A stretch of DNA of 64,000 nucleotides from Holacanthus passer. Lineage: Eukaryota > Chordata > Actinopteri > Pomacanthidae. Location: NCBI GenBank assembly GCA_025331565.1, contig JAFREQ010000014.1:8760501-8824500 (forward strand), written 5' to 3'. The translations under genes were made by a program, and so were the position numbers. The notes under the pieces were generated by a model. The model ran no database searches. It was given only the letters and a program-made list of their open reading frames with translations, and was not told where the DNA came from. The stretch's first letter is position 1, and every line of letters starts with the position of its first letter. This document shows, in pieces, positions 1 through 11,957 of this stretch.

Positions 1-1094
1 ATATCCCATTGCAACCAATCTCTGGCAAACACAAACATCATTTTGGGAACAACTGCAAACTTTTATTCCGTGCTTATTCTTCAGAGACACCTTGTTCAGC
101 AGGAGAGCAGCAGCCGCTATAAGCAGGTGCTCCAGCTTGATGTCACAACTCAACAGCATTCATTACTGTGTTTAGCTGCACAGAGGCACACAACCTTGCA
201 GTCAGTGAAAATTATATTTGCCGCTTAGTTGCTAGTCAACATGATGTTTTTTTTTCTCCCCTCCCTTGCTTTACTCTCCCCAGCCTCTCTTTTGCAGTCA
301 AGGAGACACAGTAAAGAGAGTGAGGGAGAATAATTTGACAAAGAAAGGGTAGAAGTTGGCACTGAAAGTGAATCAAGGGAGCAAAGGCAAACAGAGGAAG
401 GAAGGAGTGGGAAGGGGGGAGGGAGAAAGTGGAGGAGGGAAGTTGGCGGGGGGAGGGAAAGGGAATGGGAGAAGGGATGGGGGGGGGTGAAGCTGTAAGC
501 AGAGCGTGGACGAACTCCTATAAAAACAGAGTGTCAGATGTAACGCGTAGTGCGCAGAGCGGGGACTGCTTATAATGACCCACTTCCACTTCTTGACCAC
601 GAGTGACTGGACACTCTGGTTCATGACCCCAATCACAGTTGTACAAAGGCAGAGGGAGATCACAGAACAAAAACAGAAAAGGATAAACTGTCACAGAAAT
701 ATCACTAACATTGTCTTTTCAAAGGAGCATATCGGCAATTGAGGACGCTGGCTGTTTGACTCACCGAGAGTTCTGACCTACTGTGTCATGCAGCTCCCTG
801 CACACACACACCAACCACATACAGCACATATACACACATACACTCTCACAAGCACATCAATGCACATCCAGGGTCACGTTAACTGCGGCCACTGGGACAG
901 AAGCTCGAGACAACCATCTCTGCTTCCTGTTTTTCTGGAAATGAAACTATGTCAAAGGCAATAATGCTGGCAGTACAAAATACTGGCAGTTAGAAAAGAT
1001 CCCTAAAGCTCATACAAAATCCAAATCTGTGCACACACATAAAGACACACACAGCAGTTTAAAAACAGGGGCAGGACACCACAGGGGTTCTCCT
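1..1094. other. Non-coding, no gene seen
   Basis: Holds a purine-rich, G-rich run at about 300-490 and weak CA-rich stretches near 800-860 and 1030-1055. Short frames have no recognisable product. Confidence 0.6.
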
Positions 1095-1310
1095 AGCCGT
1101 GCTCCGGCATCCTGCATCCAATCAGAGATTTGATCACTGGCAGCGAATACAAACAGGACATGCAAATAGTGATTTTATCTACGAATCTTTCCCCTTTCCA
1201 GACTTGCTACTGATCGCTACTGGAACATTCAGCAACAGCTTGTCATCGCTCCCTTTAGCCTCCAGTCCAGGCAACAGTGGGGCTGTAACAGAGAGTTAAA
1301 ACAGACCCAG
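1095..1310. promoter_or_regulatory. Candidate conserved non-coding block with POU octamer
   Basis: The complex, non-repetitive block carries an ATGCAAAT octamer at 1160-1167, followed by AGTGATTTTATC, and CCAATC near 1116. It is bounded on both sides by low-complexity sequence. The short open frame through it has no recognisable product. Confidence 0.25.
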
Positions 1311-1504
1311 AGATTGTTTTGTGAATCAGGCTGAGAACACAGCACTCCAGGGCCGCCAAATTAAAATACAGCAGAGGGTAAATGTTGCACCTTTAGAGAG
1401 AGAGAATGGAGGAGAGACAGGGAGAACGGGGAAAGTGATGTGTTGAAGAAAGGGGGCTGGATTGATTTGGCTAAACAAGCAAACAGGCCCACTAGAACAA
1501 TTAG

Positions 1505-1757
1505 ATTAATGAGTCAATCATTTAAGTTTTTTGAATTTTTGAAGCAAACATATCAGGAATCCAGTGCTTCCAGTCTTTGAATTGCAAATATTGTGACTAT
1601 AGTTTAGTTTTTCTTCTGACAATAATAGTAATATTTTTGGCATCTGAATTGGACATTTTTCCCTGTTTCCAGCAATTTGTAGACCAAATAATTGATCAAT
1701 TATTTAAAAATCAGAAAATTCATTGATAATGAAAATAATTGTTAGTTGCAGCCATAA
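1505..1757 (-). mobile_element. Dispersed teleost repeat, copy 1
   Basis: The right end, 'gaaaataattgttagttgca' running into gcc at 1731-1753, matches the familiar end of a short interspersed teleost repeat, read here in reverse orientation. 'tagaccaaataattgatcaa' and 'ggacatttttccctgtttc' lie inside it at the expected spacing. The left part is more diverged. Four other copies are at 33661-33824, 43615-43737, 45690-45926 and 59925-60195. It is probably a non-autonomous DNA element. Confidence 0.55.
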
Positions 1758-2494
1758 TGCATAGACAAGATACTGACGGTGTGGTTTCATCCTGAATAAC
1801 AAGTGGAGGGGCCGGAGGTAGTAAAGGTAAAGGGGAGTTTTCTGTTTGTGGATAGGTGTGTGTGTGTGTGGTAGGAGAGAGGGGTCTTAAAGCGGTTGCT
1901 GACCTCAAACTCTTAATCTTACTCACTTGTCAGCAGAAGATGCATTGCACCGGACATCGGTTTGTTTTACACACTCTTACACTCCACACACACAGTCACA
2001 GCCTTTGCACTACACACCTTTTGACCCATCAACGAAAACTACCACCAACATGTACAAGCACATAAATACGTAGATGCAGAATCAAAGCTGTTCTTGTAAG
2101 AATTTCAGCCGGCATATACAGAACGCGCAGCTAATTGCGACATGTTCTGCCTGTTGCTGCCCTTTATGTGCTGTTGGATGCGCTGCACTTGTCTGGCAGA
2201 AATGTTGACTTGGATGTTCTTTCTCGTGATGTTTCCCATAAGCCCTCACATGCACATCACCAGCCACCATTCAATTCTAAGACCCCCGTGGGGCTCACTC
2301 TATTTTGGCCCCCAGTAGCCCTTAGCTCATTGACCCCTACACGTATCCCTTGGCCCCTATAGGCGGTGAGGGATGGTGCAGAAGACAGGGTCTGAGTGGG
2401 TAGAAAGAGAGAGGGAGGGGGGGGTCAGCGGCAATAGAGAGGAGCACTTCTTCAGGAAAAGCATTAAAGAGGCAGGTATTGATTTGGGATTTTA

Positions 2495-2640
2495 AATGTT
2501 TTTCGCAGTGATATATCCAATTAGCCTCTGAACCCTCTATGGGTGTAGAGCGGGCTCCCCTGAGGCTGAGGAGAGGGCCGCTATAACACTTTTCCTCCGG
2601 CTCTTTCAAATGATAAGAAATAGATAATACCTGTTAGAGT
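2495..2640. promoter_or_regulatory. Candidate conserved non-coding block
   Basis: CCAATTAG at 2517-2524, TGATAAG near 2611 and AGATAATAC near its end lie in non-repetitive sequence that contains a GC-rich centre. The mix of homeodomain and GATA-type words suggests an enhancer. Confidence 0.25.
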
Positions 2641-2742
2641 CCAGACTCATAACAGCAAGGTCCTGGAGGGCTTAAGGACACATGTGAAAGAATTAAATCT
2701 ACACTTATAATAAGTCATAGGTGCAAAACTAAACACTTCACC

Positions 2743-2944
2743 ATGCAGGTCTCTAGAAGATTTTTCTGCTTCGCATCTGTTTTTATCATGCTCTCCTGTC
2801 TCGGGTTGTGGGTGACATGGCGAGTTGTTTCAGGCAGTGTGGACAGCTCCTGGATATTGGTAAGCTTTAATTCTCTCTGCACATCCATGTCTCCCTCCTC
2901 CTCTTCCTACTCCTCCACCTCCTCCTTCCCCCGCTCAATCGATG
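2743..2944 (+). CDS. Possible first coding exon with a signal peptide or signal anchor
   Basis: An ATG in fair Kozak context (tcaccATGc) opens a frame of 67 codons. It begins with two arginines at residues 5-6, then about 20 hydrophobic residues (FFCFASVFIMLSCLGLWVTW), and later a serine-rich stretch. It runs into a strong donor, GATG|GTAAGTT, after position 2944; a weaker donor (TTG|GTAAGC) follows 2859. Joined after 2944, the frame continues without a break into the segment after the acceptor at 3308-3309. The hydrophobic leader would direct the product into the secretory pathway. No family is recognised, and serine-rich low-complexity sequence makes a chance frame likely. Low confidence. 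Confidence 0.2.
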
Positions 2945-3309
2945 GTAAGTTATTTAGCAGATAAAAGAGTTGGATCAATCCAGCAGCACATATCAGAGTG
3001 CCAGCAACTTGTGTATATTATCTGGCATGTGTGTGCATGTGTGACAGAGGGAGGGGAGTGAGGTTGTGCGTGTCTGTGTCGATGGCCTGAGCATATGTGC
3101 CCGTGTACCTGGACATTTGAGCATGTGTGCACGTATTTGTAGTTATACCATAGCCTAAAAAACAGTGCTGTGTTCATCCTCGTGTGTGTGTGCGTGTTTG
3201 CTCAAGTGTGCACACCCGCATGTCACTGAAAGAGATACTGAGAGGAAAAGGAGAGAGCGTGTCCTTGGCTGTTGAACGGCAGTCACCTTTTTTCTTTGTG
3301 CATGTACAG

Positions 3310-3353
3310 ACGACTTGCTGGGGCGTTCTGCCTATTGTAAATATCTAATTTGA
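3310..3353 (+). CDS. Possible second, terminal exon paired with 2743-2944
   Basis: The stretch ccttttttctttgtgcatg followed by TACAG is a reasonable acceptor, with AG at 3308-3309. In the phase left by the donor at 2944 the segment encodes 14 further residues (DDLLGRSAYCKYLI) and a TGA at 3351-3353. The product would be about 81 residues with an N-terminal hydrophobic leader. An alternative donor-like GTAAAT lies inside the segment. The only support is the splice-site match and frame compatibility. Confidence 0.15.
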
Positions 3354-4022
3354 TTCCATTCGTCATTAGGCGTCTGAATCGAGGCGATTGAATTGAATAA
3401 GCGAAAAAGGCTGGAACCTGTGTAGGAATAACGTCTCCCACTTACAGACAAAGTGCCACTTATAAAAGAAAAGGAATGTGAAAGAGCAGGAGTTTGTGTA
3501 AGAAAAGTGGAGGGCGCAAACGCACGCCAAAGTGGGACAGAAAGACGGAATGATCCTGAAGAGGGGAGTGAGGAACAAGATGTTAATTTGAATGTTACGA
3601 AAGCAGGGAAGAAAATGATGTTTTTTATGCCAGAGCAGAAATCGCTTTGAATGCTGTGATAACTCAAAGCAAATGTGGATCCGTCAGAGGAGGAGCAGAG
3701 GGTCTGTGCTGAATACAAACAAGTCTTTTAGGTCTGGTGAGTGCAAGGCAATGTTAATAAGGTCAAAGGGGAACAAGTGTGAATGTCAAAGGTACACAGA
3801 TATACTCAAGCACACAAAAGCCCTATTATTAGACTGCAATCATTTACTTCTGCTGGTTGGCGTGTTTCCAGGCCTCACAAAGCATTTATGAAAGATGAGA
3901 CTTGTTTAAAAGTTGCTGCGTCTTTTCCATGTGTCCTAATTGCCTAAAACAAAGAGTCCAGGAAATTAGAACACACACATACACCTACACACACAGGAGC
4001 ATATCCACACTTGAAACACACA

Positions 4023-4067
<45 letters not shown>

Positions 4068-5719
4068 TGTTTGTATGCATGCACAAAATGCATGCAAGCT
4101 TGCTCACTGGTGTGCTAATGCAACCAGTGCACACTCACAGAGACACGTACACCACACACAGACAAACACACACTTGAGATTATGAGTGAGTCACTGCATT
4201 GCCCAGCAGGGCCTGGGGAGCTGGGGATTTCCACACGGAGAAAAACAGGTGACATCTGCCCGGCTCCCATACGAATCTATGTACAGTACAGCTATGTACA
4301 GATACAGCTGCTCTGTGTGCAGTAAAACCTGCAAATATAGGACAAGCAGAAAGAACCTCTTATTCTCACCTCCTATTATGTGTGTGTGAGGGTAAGACAC
4401 AGAGAACGGAGGGGGGGGGGGTGAAAGTTGTCAGGTCATTAAAGTTGTCAAAGGTCACTTGCCACAAACTAAATCACCTCAACAGCTGAGACACACCTGC
4501 TAATGTGATTAGACACACACACAGTCCCCACCCCTGAAGATTCGGGCTTGTGCTTACCCATATACACAGTTGAGACGACCATGCATGGCCTGTTTTCACC
4601 TCAAATAAAGTTCATAGAGACCGTACACAAATCAATAAACAGCATCCCAGCTTAGCCCCAAACATAGCTTGGCCCGTCTTCCTGTATCACTGCTTGGGTT
4701 TCAAACACACCACGCTCCTTCCTTCCTTTCAAGTGACGTGCAGAGCTTTTAAGACTGTCCTTCTGTCTCACCTGCCTGTTCCTCGGTGAAACATGAGTCA
4801 GACACACTGGATGATTATCAGCACACGTAACGTCATATTTGGCCATTCTGTCAAGCCCCACAGATGCCTTGGATGGGAAATTCCCCCATCCAGGGCTTGG
4901 CTCTAAGGCTCAGGTCTGATGAAGACTTCATTGTTTCATTCTAAGAGTTTGCACTTTACCTAACATTTTTGGAGATTACAGGAGGCACCAAGCTGAGTTT
5001 GTGATGAGATGAAGAAACAATGTCATATTGATGTCTCAAATCGAAGCAGAGGTTCTAAAAGTCAGGGTTTGGATCTCATGAGGGTTACTTAATATCCATG
5101 TCAATGTATGTATGATCCATCAATATATATCAATATGATATCTTTTAAACTGAATATCATAAATTGAAATTCATTTTAATGTATTTACTGATCAAGCATA
5201 AGTTCCCACTATGCTTGTGGAAAATTTAAAAAATATTTATTCCAAACTTCATATTCACAAGTTTTGAAGTGTTTCAGACCACAAGTTTAAAGAGCTTTAC
5301 TCAAAATCTGTCTTTTACCTGAGCTTCACGTGTATGTTAATGAATGGCGCATCTCTGATATTTTCATGGATAGTGCATAATATTATACTGGATCATGCAA
5401 ATCCTGCATAACTAAATGGCAGTGTGTCATCAATATGTCCCTGTCATCCAGAGTCTCTGCATTCTTCCTGTTAGTTTATCCATGTCTACATTCTCATTTG
5501 CTTAACAGCTGCAAATCTCTAAACTTGTCCATCTGTCTGTCCAGTTGTCTATTAGCATAACTATTCTCATGCCGATCCATCCAGCCGTTCACCTGTTTTT
5601 CTTTCAAGTCCATCCCTTCATCCATCCACCTGTGGGCCAAGCGGAGACACAAAAGCTGGGGATTGATTCGCGTGTCTGCGGTGGGCAGAGAGATATGCAG
5701 TGTGGGAATGGCTATCGGG
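3354..5719. other. Non-coding, simple-repeat rich
   Basis: Contains purine-rich sequence to 3620, the CA-rich section 3970-4175, a G run at about 4411-4420, and AT-rich unique sequence at 5090-5420. Nothing coding is recognised. Confidence 0.6.
4028..4065. repeat. (CA)n microsatellite
   Basis: Uninterrupted CA tract of about 38 bases within a broader CA-rich stretch, 3970-4175. Confidence 0.95.
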
Positions 5720-5905
5720 GACTGTTTGACACAGACCGATATTATTTATCCCGGACAATATCCTAAAATGGCTAATTATACGGACCAATTAGCTGGCTAA
5801 TTAGACAATTATCTAAGCAGACAATCTATTGGCTGGAGGAAATCGATGGAGGGAAGAGATAGTGGCGGAGATTAGGATTTACTTTTTATTACCTCACCTG
5901 CTCTG
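5720..5905. promoter_or_regulatory. Candidate homeodomain-rich conserved enhancer
   Basis: The block is free of simple repeats. TAATTA lies at 5773-5778 and 5798-5803, inside a direct repeat of TGGCTAATTA spaced 25 bases. The second copy forms an inverted repeat AATTAGC-tg-GCTAATT at 5787-5802. GACAATTATC, a CCAAT and ATCGAT follow. Such dense, non-repetitive homeodomain motifs are typical of vertebrate developmental enhancers. Conservation has not been tested. Confidence 0.4.
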
Positions 5906-6346
5906 CTCATGAAGAGATGCTGCGAGGGTTACACACACATAGTTTGGAACCTATCAGTACCATTTAGCTTATGAGCAAAGATTAAATCTTAGCCTTTAAT
6001 TTTTGATTTGGCACATTTCCTTTTCCAACAAGTTCCTCTTTATTTCAAGGAGATGCTGGATTGTAATTTGAGTGTTTCCCCTGGGTGTGTGTGTGTGTGT
6101 GCAGCAGGCAGAAAAGAGGTGACAGCAGATTTGTAGGAAAGAGTCAGAGCTGCTGTTCCCACAGGACAGACAGAGTGAGTCAGGTCCCACTGCAGATCTT
6201 ATCTGATCATCGTGTCAACACTGTAGACTTTCTCTCCTTCTACTGCCCTCCTCTTCACTCTGTTTACTCTCTGACTCTTGCTGCCTTTCTCCACGGCGGA
6301 GTCACACAAAGGATTCATTTCTTCTTCGGTTATGTCCCTGACACAG

Positions 6347-6349
<3 letters not shown>

Positions 6350-6389
<40 letters not shown>
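6350..6389. repeat. (CA)n microsatellite
   Basis: Uninterrupted CA tract of about 40 bases, immediately before the enhancer-like block at 6425. Confidence 0.95.
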
Positions 6390-6391
<2 letters not shown>

Positions 6392-6424
6392 GCTCCTCTT
6401 CCATGTGCACAACACTGGCATCCA

Positions 6425-6545
6425 GTCAAAGCGGCGCTAAATTGTATTAAAATAGTGCAGTGCTCGTCGCAAATTTACATGCGAATTAGGGAGAGTAGAA
6501 GTAATTACTCCGGGCCAGTGCCGCTAATTGAATAAGGGTGCAGCC
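6425..6545. promoter_or_regulatory. Candidate conserved enhancer block
   Basis: Non-repetitive sequence directly after a CA tract contains the palindrome GTAATTAC (6501-6508). Two related words, GCGCTAAATTG and GCCGCTAATTG, flank it, along with TTTACATGCGAATTAG. The CpG-bearing AT-rich words are unlike the surrounding background. It has the texture of a conserved non-coding element; function is inferred. Confidence 0.35.
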
Positions 6546-7779
6546 TTTTCTCTCCTCCCTCCTTCTCTCTTCTTTCACTCCATATACACAGGGCTGTGTG
6601 CTTCTCTTCAATGTCATTATGCCACTGCTTTGCCCTCTTCAAGGGCCCACATCACAAGCAAAAGACAGCAATGGAGGGTGCTTTGCGTGTGTGTGTTTTG
6701 GTGTACATTTATAGTTTTTATTCCCCCCCAAGTCGTTTTTTTGTACTGTGTGAAGCGATCATGTGAATATGATGGCCTATTGTACTCTACGTGGGATCAC
6801 CAGTGTGTATTTGTATTCCTGAGCCATGTGGGAAATTAGGGGGATAAAATCTATGCACATTAAGATGTAGATGTGCTGTTTGGTGGGTATTGTCATTCTC
6901 TTTAGGTCCTGTGGGAGACAAATCAGAAGCAGAGTGAAAAATACAAGCAGATAGGCAGACATGACCAGAGCATGCACAGACAGCCCCGGGGCTGTGTTTG
7001 AAGTAGGCCTCGGAGAGAACACGTTGCCTTTGAGGTGTGGTGTATATCAGAGTAACTGTCACACACTGACATACACAGACTTTTCCCATTGGTGCATTTG
7101 CATGGCAAAGTGTCCACCGGCTGATTCCCAGGTCTGCTTAATTCTGTAATGGCAGTGAGTATTACAACCGCTAGTGCATGAACTGTTCCCAGCAATACAC
7201 CTGCAATGACTCAATGTTGGTTTGTGCATGCCTGTGGAAAACGTATCAAAAAGATCTCACCGCCTTTTATATATTTCAAAAATATTCTACAGAGAGACAT
7301 AAATCTTATTTCTTTCTGCAGGCCCGTGTGTCAGCCAATGCGGTGTGAAGGGGAGAGCCTGGCTGCTCTCAGGAATATCAACCTGTGGCTGTCAGCTTTA
7401 TCAGATCTAACACACTCAGGGAGAACTAAACACTCACACACTCTCACTCACAGCCAATCTTGCTTTCTCACACGCACGCTCAAAAAGGCGTACACGAAAG
7501 CACACACACACACGCTCACTGTACACACATGTGCATGTTCAGATACAAACACTTTCACAAGAGCAGAATGCATGCATGCATGAGAGGAAATTCGCAACAG
7601 GCTCTGACTCTGAAATGTTTGGGTCACTTCTCCTGGTGCATAACCTTCAGTAAAACCACAACTTGTTTTTACTCTTCTGTTTTAGCACAGATTAAACAAA
7701 CAAGATATAACATGTTAATTTGCTGTAGGGGTGCTGGTTGGAGGATTTGTTTCCTTCAGACAGAGCCAGGTGAGCTTGA
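6546..7779. other. Non-coding
   Basis: Mixed unique sequence with CA-rich parts at 7430-7530 and an ATGC run at 7567-7580. Overlapping short frames on both strands at 6777-7195 are not recognisable. Confidence 0.55.
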
Positions 7780-8182
7780 GTATTTCCATTTTCTCTCGAC
7801 TCCGCTACATTTGTTTGACAACGTTAGTTACATGTTACTTTCCATATTCAGCTGCAAAATATAATCAACAAGTAAATTATGATGTCATTGTATTAATAAG
7901 TGTTTACTGATCCTCAGGGGGAGGTTCACCAGCTACCCAGCAGTTTATAAAATATAAAACAAATAAAATTGTCTGAAACTTTACCAGCTGCAACATTAAA
8001 GTTATGGACACATTAATGCATCAATATAATCAACATAACACACATCTTTCTAAAATGGGCCATTCTGTATAATGATTACTTACTTCTGGTGTTTTAAGTG
8101 TATTAAGTACTTTTACTTGTAACAGTGTATTTCTGCACTGTAGTATTGAAACTTTAAGTATAAATCATCTTCTTCCACCATG
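7780..8182 (+). mobile_element. Dispersed percomorph repeat ending in 'tcttccacca'
   Basis: 'agctgcaacattaaagttat' followed by 'ggacacattaatgcatcaat', then 'ctaaaatgggccattctgta', 'acttttacttgtaacagtgt' and the end 'atcatcttcttccaccatgg' follow the order of a very common percomorph interspersed repeat. The left boundary is approximate. There is no coding frame. Confidence 0.6.
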
Positions 8183-8276
8183 GCTGTTACATTTATTAAT
8201 GAGCCAATAAATTTATAAAGTGGCACTAAAAGGCCTTGATCTAAAATAATCAGACCGTTTTAACCTTTTTCGAATT

Positions 8277-8336
8277 TTGTGAATTTCCCCACTGTGGGAC
8301 AAATAAAGGTTTATCCTATCTTATCTTATCTTATTA
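8277..8336 (+). mobile_element. 3' tail of a non-LTR retrotransposon
   Basis: 'gaatttccccactgtgggac' then 'aaataaaggtttatc' is followed by repeated TTATC units. This is the characteristic 3' end of teleost LINEs of the L2/Rex type and of SINEs that share the tail. Only about 60 bases are recognisable, so the copy is severely 5'-truncated. The exact family is uncertain. Confidence 0.55.
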
Positions 8337-8339
8337 TTT

Positions 8340-9591
8340 TGCAAAAATGACAAACCCGAGCAAATTCAAACCCAATGAATTTAAGAGAGAGTAGAATCTG
8401 AGCTAAATCTAGTATCAGGTCAAGTTGTTTGCTCGTTTCCAGTTTAAACTGACTTAGTAAAAAAAATAATTTACCATTTCTCTCTCAGCTATTTCCTTAA
8501 GTGCTCGGTCATGTTCATCTTTGTATGTCAGTGCGTGGGTATGTGCGTCTTCCCTGGTGGTGATATTATGAGTGAAAATACCTGCTGACGCACAACAGCC
8601 AGACTCAGAGGTCAAAGACTTCAGAGCTTGCTTTCATTGATTCATAGCCCCAGGTAGAAAGCACACATTGAGTCCAAGTGTGCATATGTGTGTGTGTGTG
8701 TGTGTGTGTGTGAGATAGAGACAGCGATACAGACAGAAAGTCAGACAGAAAGCATGCATATGTGTGTCTACATCCTAATGTGTGTGTGTGTTAGCGTGTC
8801 TGTCTACACCGGGTGCTATTGCTCCAAACAGAGCTTCGGGCTAGCCTGTGCTTCCTGGCTAGGGGCACAGTCACTGCGGTTAGGGTGTTAACAGGAGGGA
8901 TACAGAACGAAAGAACAAAAGATGTGCCCGGAGCCAACACCGAAATGCCTTTGAGAAACAGGGGAAGATCTCCACGGGGGCAAGGAGGGGATGAGGGAGT
9001 GTGAGAAAGCAGAGGAGGGATGAGGGAGTCAGCAAGGAGATGTAACAAGGGGACATACATTAGTGTGAGACACTTAAGACAAGGAAGGGTTCATCTCTTG
9101 TTTCTCTCTCACACACACACATCAGAAAAGGGAAAGATGTGTCATGAATGCGCTTTACAGTAAACAGAGTCCTCAGAGCAACTTTATCTAACTAATCCTC
9201 TCAGCTTCTGTCAAACAAACAGAGAGAGTTAGAGATAAAGAGATGAAAGGAGGAAGAAAAAGCACAGAGGTGAACAACAGAGGGAGCAGTTAGGGATACA
9301 GAAGCGATGAATCGTGTTTGGACTGCGTCCTATCTTTCATGATTACGGCAACTGGTCACGAGTCACTGACATAGGTCGGAGGGATTTGTGGGATGTGTGT
9401 GTGTTTGTGTTTTTTTAGCATCAAAACCTCTTTGTTTAGCAAGCATCCTCTGTCCACACCTCTGTTCCAAAGGATAATCCAGGTAGCTGACAAAGAGCTA
9501 TTGGAGTGCATAGACATTGTTACAGCTGATATTTTTTTAAAAAAGTAAAACGTACAAGCAGTCTTATTCTCTGTTGTAGTGATTTTATATG
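8340..9591. other. Non-coding, purine-rich
   Basis: Apart from the TG tract it is mainly GA-rich sequence (8985-9300). No exon signals with a sustained frame were seen. Confidence 0.55.
8687..8712. repeat. (TG)n microsatellite
   Basis: Thirteen TG units, followed by a CAGACAGAAAG-type degenerate repeat. Confidence 0.9.
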
Positions 9592-9980
9592 TACAACCCT
9601 GATTCCAAAAAAGTTGTGATGCTGTGTAAAAGAACAGAAACAGAATGTGTTAACTTGCTAATCATTTTTGACATAGACTTGACTGAAAACAGTACAAAGA
9701 CAATATATTTAATGTTTGACCTCATCTACTTGATTGATTTTTTAAGTATATGCTCATTCTTAATTTGATGCCATTAACATGTTTCAAACAAGTTGGAACA
9801 GGAGCAACAAAAGACTGGGAAAGCTGTGGAATGATCCAAAAACACCTGTCTCACGATTGCAAAAAGGATTTTACTACATGTGCTCAGGAACACTTAAGAA
9901 AACCGTTGTCATCATTTACAAATGATGGGTTTTTATTTACACTGTAGTGTCCCAAACCTTTTTTTTGAAACAGGGTTGTA
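9592..9980. mobile_element. Complete TA-flanked miniature transposon (MITE), teleost-type
   Basis: The left end TACAACCCTG (9592-9601) and right end CAGGGTTGTA (9971-9980) are perfect 10-base inverted repeats. The outer TA on each side fits a TA target duplication, as in Tc1/mariner elements. The interior carries stretches I recognise from a common teleost repeat: 'ttccaaaaaagttg' after the left end, 'gctgtgtaaaa', 'tgtggaatgatccaaaaaca' in the middle and an A-rich right part. It is 389 bases long with no transposase frame, so it is non-autonomous. A truncated relative lies at 49648-49870. Assignment to the Tc1/mariner superfamily is inferred only from the TA. Confidence 0.8.
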
Positions 9981-11089
9981 TGTGTTGAGTTTTGACCACT
10001 CGTGCACAGTCAGTGTCCAAACATCCTCAAAACTGTGATATTTGCATACATCATCATGCCCTTGAATAGCAAACCACAAACAACAATATTAGTCTGGCAT
10101 ATAATATTTACATTTACATTTCTTTTCAGGCGCATATGAGATTCCTCCTTTGTTCATATGCCATCTATCTGTTTGGAATGAAGCAGATATTTTTGCTGAA
10201 ATGTAAAAGTAAACACTGCTGTGGAAGTCCCTCCATTTCCTGCTGACTTCCTGTCATGGGGATTTATGCACACACAAACACACACAGACACACATACACT
10301 GTAAAGGGAGGGTAGAGCCCTTTCTCTATTTCCCAGCAAAGCTATGCCTGTCAGCACTAGTTTTTCTACACTGACCTGTCATAACCACTACACAAACAGG
10401 TGGATCAGGGGTGAAGTAGAAGTCAAACTAAATAAGTAGAAATATTTAACCCCAAAGTGACTGCAACTGTTAAACCAAACCGCCGCAAGGACTCAATTCA
10501 AACAATATGCAGTCAGATGTGCTTTTAGTAATAACGCTAAACATGCTGAAAGTTTCATTTAGCCTCTCATTTCCCATCAGCGCTTTCAGGCCAAGCCTCA
10601 AGTAGACTCCACATCTTTTACTCATGAAAGAAATCCCCTCAAACTTTTGCCAGTTTTTAGATTAATCACAGGTCCGCACATAATTTGCAGAAGTTATCAT
10701 TCTGTGTAGTCTTACCATAAATCCACACTTGCTCTAAATTTACAAAGCTTATTTAAAACAACCCAAAAGTCAAAACAGGCCGGCGAAACATGCAAGCATA
10801 TGACAAAGACTGTTAGTAGAAGTGTGTTAAAGAAAGAGGACTACATAAGCATCTGATAGTTAACACATAGCAGTGGTCCATTCATGACAATATGTCCTAA
10901 TTCACAGTATCAGTGGGGAGCCTCCACTATTGATTGGACAAACCTTTGATAAAACCGAGTTCATGCTGAACTTTTGCCCATTCCTCTCCTCTGATTTGTA
11001 TATCTAGCACTGGAGAAAACGATTATACAATAATGAAAAAAGTACTTCTCAAAACAACAGGAGAGTTAGCTGTGTGATATGCTTTGAAT
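9981..11089. other. Non-coding, AT-rich
   Basis: Unique AT-rich sequence with one short CA stretch at 10270-10300. Nothing recognised. Confidence 0.55.
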
Positions 11090-11300
11090 TATGATTGGAT
11101 CGGAGTGGGTATGAAATATTCATCTGCGGTCTCCTGCAGGGATGGCATGCCGTTAAAAAGGCATTGATTTGACAAGCCAAACAAACGCTGATGAGGCCTG
11201 ATAATCAATGGCGGCATTGATGACAGTGTGTGGTGGCCCTGGGCTCCGAGCGATTGGATGGGCTCACTGTGAATAATGAATGAGGAGATTCCTGATTGAT
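11090..11300. promoter_or_regulatory. Candidate PBX/MEIS-type conserved enhancer
   Basis: TGATTGAT at 11293-11300, TGACAG at 11221-11226, TGATTTGACA and CTGATAATCAATGG lie in about 200 bases without simple repeats. These are words bound by PBX, MEIS and related TALE homeodomain proteins. The block may continue to about 11460, where an open frame also lies. Confidence 0.35.
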
Positions 11301-11929
11301 CAGTGAGGTTGTCTCTCTTTCAGACACTCTGCTGGCATTTCAATGGATCCTCCAGCGCCGGAGACAACGCGCCAACAACACCCCGACAACAGCTGTCCTG
11401 CAGGACTGGTCGCATCGCTGCTTCCCAACAAGATTAAGGACGATACGTGAATCGATGAAGTCCATTCACGATGGGAAAAAAGTGGGTTTTAAACAATGAG
11501 AGTAAAGAGTATTATATAAATGCTGTCAGGAAATGTAGGAGACAATAGAAACATTGGTTACAAGTAGGATTGGGACAGGTGAGAAAACCTTCAGGGTCTT
11601 CAGGGCAAGTTTGTCCTTGACTAGAAAATGTCTGGACTGTTTGTCTGGTACCCAAGGGTGTATACACACACACACATACACACACCCAAACACATGCATA
11701 AAATCCCCCACACACAGGTGACAGCAGTGGCGGGGCGCGTTGCGTTCTGTCATCTGCCTGGCTTCCCCACACCAGTGCTGAATGTCAACTTTCTTTTCTC
11801 TTTTGTACTTGGAGGAGGTGGCGGAACGATGAGGGGAACAAAAACACAGAACAACAAAAAAGGTCCCCAACAATGCCGCTATCTTGGCGGCATCTACTGC
11901 CGCTGTCTCCTTCTCTTCACCCTCCTCTT

Positions 11930-11957
11930 CCTCTCTCTCTCTCTCTCTCTCTCTCTC
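11930..11957. repeat. (CT)n microsatellite
   Basis: About 14 CT units inside a longer pyrimidine-rich run; the flanking open frames on both strands are products of this run. Confidence 0.9.

Noticed and set aside
11310..11499. Exon-like frame after the acceptor TGTCTCTCTTTCAG, reading RRRQRANNTPTTAV and onward
   Set aside because: The acceptor is good, but no adequate donor precedes the stop, the peptide is not recognisable, and it lies at the edge of an enhancer-like block that could explain its complexity.
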